Below are positions 61,987 to 64,000 of a stretch of DNA of 64,000 bases, piece by piece. The stretch lies in NCBI GenBank assembly GCA_944388215.1, contig CALXHT010000043.1, positions 62,001 to 126,000 on the forward strand, in the 5' to 3' direction. Made by a program: the position numbers and the translations under genes. The notes beneath the pieces were generated by a model. It searched no databases and was not told the origin of the DNA. It saw only the letters and a list, made by a program, of their open reading frames with translations. Every line of letters starts with the position of its first letter. The stretch's first letter is position 1. This DNA is from an uncultured Gemmiger sp. GTDB lineage: Bacteria; Bacillota; Clostridia; Oscillospirales; Ruminococcaceae.

Positions 61987-63966
61987 TCAATGCATAGGTG
62001 CCGCCGCGGCATTTACTGCCTGCGAGGCACGATACAGGTCAATCTGTTCGCGGATCTTATGTTCCGCTTCATCCAGTGTACAATTCTGCAGCTGCGCGCC
62101 AGCCATCATCAGATGACCTCCACCGCCCAGCGGTTCCAGAATGACCTGGACATTCAGGGCGCCCATACTGCGGGCAGAAATGTTCACCCCGCCGTTTTTG
62201 GCCACCGCCACAAAACTGGCATCCACACCATTGATGGTCAGCAGATCGTTGGCAGCCATCGGCAGCACCACGTTCATGCCGGCATCCAGTTCGCCGGACA
62301 GCGCGATCGCACACCCCTTGTATATGTAAGCGCTCTCCACGATGTGGGCGCGCGCCTCATACTCCTCTTTGGATGTGTTGAACAGCAGTTTGGTCTCGGC
62401 TGTCTGGGCGCCGCGGCTTCGCAGCCATGCAGCAGCCTCAAAAGTCCTCACGCCCACGTGCAGGGCAAAACTGCGGGTATCCAGCATGATACCTGCCAAC
62501 AATGCCTGGGCCTCCAGCGGCGTGATGTTGCCTTCCTTCGGCATGAACTGCAGCAGCTCGCAAACCAGTTCGCTGGTACTGGACGCATAGGGTTCATGGT
62601 ACAGCAAAAGCGGCTTGTCGATGTGTCCCACCGCCATGCGATGATGGTCGATGACAACAATGCGCTTGCACTTTTCGTAAATTTTCTGGCTTTCCAGCAG
62701 TCGGACCTGGTAGGTATCCACCACGATCAGCAATGTGTTGGGGGTAAGGACCTCCAGCGTCTGATCCGGCGGAATAAAATCCTTGCCGCATCCGGCATCC
62801 AGAAAAGCCTTCAGCAGCGGCCCCGCCAGCGTGGCATCGCTGTTGATGGCGATCACAGCCGGCACCCCGCACATCTTGCAGATCCGCAGTACGCCGATCG
62901 CCGAGCCCACCGCATCCAGATCACTCATGCGGTGGCCCATGATGATGACGCTGTCGCTTCTCTTGATGAGATCACACAGCGCGCGGGAGATGATCCGGCT
63001 GCGCACATGACTGCGCTTTTCCACGCCGTGGGAAATACCGCCGTAGAACTCAAATCCATCTACGGTTTTGACAGCCGCCTGATCGCCGCCGCGTCCCAGC
63101 GCAATGTCGATACTTTCCCGTGCCATCTGGTGGCATTCCTGCAAAGTTTTTCCGCCGTGTCCCACGCCGATGGACAAGGTGGTAAGTCCGCCCGGATGCA
63201 AAGCGCGTACCTTATCCAGGATATCAAACCGCTCCTGGATCATCCATCGGACATCGCGTTCTTCCACCACCGCAATATATCGGCTGTTGGACACTCTGCG
63301 CAGGAAGCCGGTGCTCCGTCCGATATAGGTTTCCAGCAGGCTGTTGATGGCTTCCAGTTCTTTTGCCTGTTCACTGTCCTTCATATCGTCAAACAGTTCA
63401 TCGTAACTGTCGATGACGATAATCAGACAGGCCGGGCGGCTCTCGGTATATTCCTCCAGGGTCTGCTTGTAGAACGTATCGTCCACCAGATACACAATAC
63501 TGGCACCGCGGCTTCCCTTGGCTGCCCCTGCATACGCAGTGTAGCGCCGCTCACCCACAGCCAGATCCTGACCATGGGGACGCGAACAGACCGCCAGATC
63601 CAGATCCGGGAATACCCGGTCCACAGGACGTGTTACCACGTCGCTGCCGTTCAGGACTTTCTCCCGGAAGAAGGCATTATACCACAGAATCCGTCCATCC
63701 GCAACGAGCATGGTGGGGATCGGCAGTCCGGTCAGACTGTACTGGATGCGGCTGTTTTCAAAATCCGTACTGCATAGCTGTTCGGCCACATAGGCACGCA
63801 ATTTGCGCCGTTTATACCACAGTACACCAAATGCCAGAGCCACCAGCACCAGCGGAACGAGAAGCCACTGCGGCGAAACAAGGGCCACTGGCACAACCAT
63901 AACCACCAGCGCCACCAGCAGCAGCAACAAAATTGCTGCCACATCCAGGCCATCTTTGTGTTTCAT
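61987..63966 (-). CDS. gdpP: Cyclic-di-AMP phosphodiesterase GdpP
   Basis: 659 residues. Two N-terminal membrane segments (about 8-48), a PAS-like domain ([21 protein letters not shown]), a degenerate GGDEF domain ([19 protein letters not shown] ... [10 protein letters not shown]), then DHH/DHHA1: [27 protein letters not shown] and the C-terminal [12 protein letters not shown]. Hydrolyses c-di-AMP to pApA, controlling potassium and osmotic homeostasis. The catalytic His/Asp set is intact. It heads the gdpP-rplI-dnaB run. Confidence 0.94.
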   Translation of the reverse strand: MKHKDGLDVAAILLLLLVALVVMVVPVALVSPQWLLVPLVLVALAFGVLWYKRRKLRAYVAEQLCSTDFENSRIQYSLTGLPIPTMLVADGRILWYNAFFREKVLNGSDVVTRPVDRVFPDLDLAVCSRPHGQDLAVGERRYTAYAGAAKGSRGASIVYLVDDTFYKQTLEEYTESRPACLIIVIDSYDELFDDMKDSEQAKELEAINSLLETYIGRSTGFLRRVSNSRYIAVVEERDVRWMIQERFDILDKVRALHPGGLTTLSIGVGHGGKTLQECHQMARESIDIALGRGGDQAAVKTVDGFEFYGGISHGVEKRSHVRSRIISRALCDLIKRSDSVIIMGHRMSDLDAVGSAIGVLRICKMCGVPAVIAINSDATLAGPLLKAFLDAGCGKDFIPPDQTLEVLTPNTLLIVVDTYQVRLLESQKIYEKCKRIVVIDHHRMAVGHIDKPLLLYHEPYASSTSELVCELLQFMPKEGNITPLEAQALLAGIMLDTRSFALHVGVRTFEAAAWLRSRGAQTAETKLLFNTSKEEYEARAHIVESAYIYKGCAIALSGELDAGMNVVLPMAANDLLTINGVDASFVAVAKNGGVNISARSMGALNVQVILEPLGGGGHLMMAGAQLQNCTLDEAEHKIREQIDLYRASQAVNAAAAPMH

Positions 63967-63983
63967 GGTGAAAACCCCACATT

Positions 63984-64000
63984 TCCGCCCGACGGGCGGA
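63984..64000 (-). other. Inverted repeat upstream of gdpP at the window edge
   Basis: TCCGCCC/GGGCGGA with a three-base loop, at the last bases of the window. Without the sequence beyond the edge it cannot be classed; no T-run follows it in the gdpP direction. Confidence 0.4.

Overview
This window is a dense stretch of bacterial chromosome of moderately high GC. It carries 53 recognisable protein-coding genes, and 52 of them run on the minus strand. HPr kinase, WhiA, RapZ, SepF, DivIVA, YlmH, GdpP, RbgA/YlqF, a RicA-like YlbF protein and a Firmicutes-type DnaE/PfkA neighbourhood point to Firmicutes (Bacillota). GC, gene style and gene order suggest a clostridial gut lineage such as Oscillospiraceae/Ruminococcaceae; no rRNA is present to confirm this, so the family is inference. 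I saw no tRNA, rRNA, CRISPR array, prophage or insertion sequence. No gene-free stretch exceeds 300 bases; the longest, about 240 bases, holds the rplS promoter and leader and the pfkA terminator.

Layout by rising coordinate (most genes are read right to left): 1-3250 has the 5' end of threonine synthase, yraN, rnhB, rbgA, lepB and rplS. 3244-13373 is one long operon-like run, hprK > PHP phosphoesterase > ROK glucokinase > murB > rapZ > whiA > dnaE, followed by pfkA from its own promoter. 13465-23253 is an accessory surface-polysaccharide operon of eight genes, bounded by a promoter and a strong terminator: DUF4422 glycosyltransferase, two GT2 enzymes, a two-part HAD protein, an NAD-dependent epimerase, two tandem RgpF-like proteins and a membrane acyltransferase. 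23296-31500 has an ABC-F ATPase, a YjjG-type nucleotidase, an exported SGNH-like protein with Ig-like repeats, a three-gene amino-acid-type ABC transporter and an orphan PTS IIA protein.

31517-40244 is the division/translation neighbourhood sepF > ylmH > divIVA > ileS, then lspA > rluD > Cof-type HAD > PTS IIA. 40268-47850 is miaB > ricA-like > mutS > mutL > miaA > HlyD-like protein. 47899-53760 is uvrB > uvrA and radC. The only plus-strand gene, an RluA-family pseudouridine synthase, sits at 53856-54818 between a divergent promoter pair and a strong terminator. 54888-63966 is gdpP > rplI > dnaB > tilS > hpt > ftsH > a tail-anchored zinc-ribbon protein of unknown function.

Most of the window is conserved housekeeping. 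The less ordinary parts are the polysaccharide operon (a tandem RgpF copy lacking its central motif module; an acyltransferase with an apparent AUA start), an SGNH-like exported protein whose catalytic Ser and His appear lost, an IleRS with altered HIGH and KMSKS motifs, the absence of yvcK between rapZ and whiA with a ROK kinase in the operon, and the tail-anchored zinc-ribbon protein beside ftsH. Family assignments come from reading translated motifs; no database search was possible.
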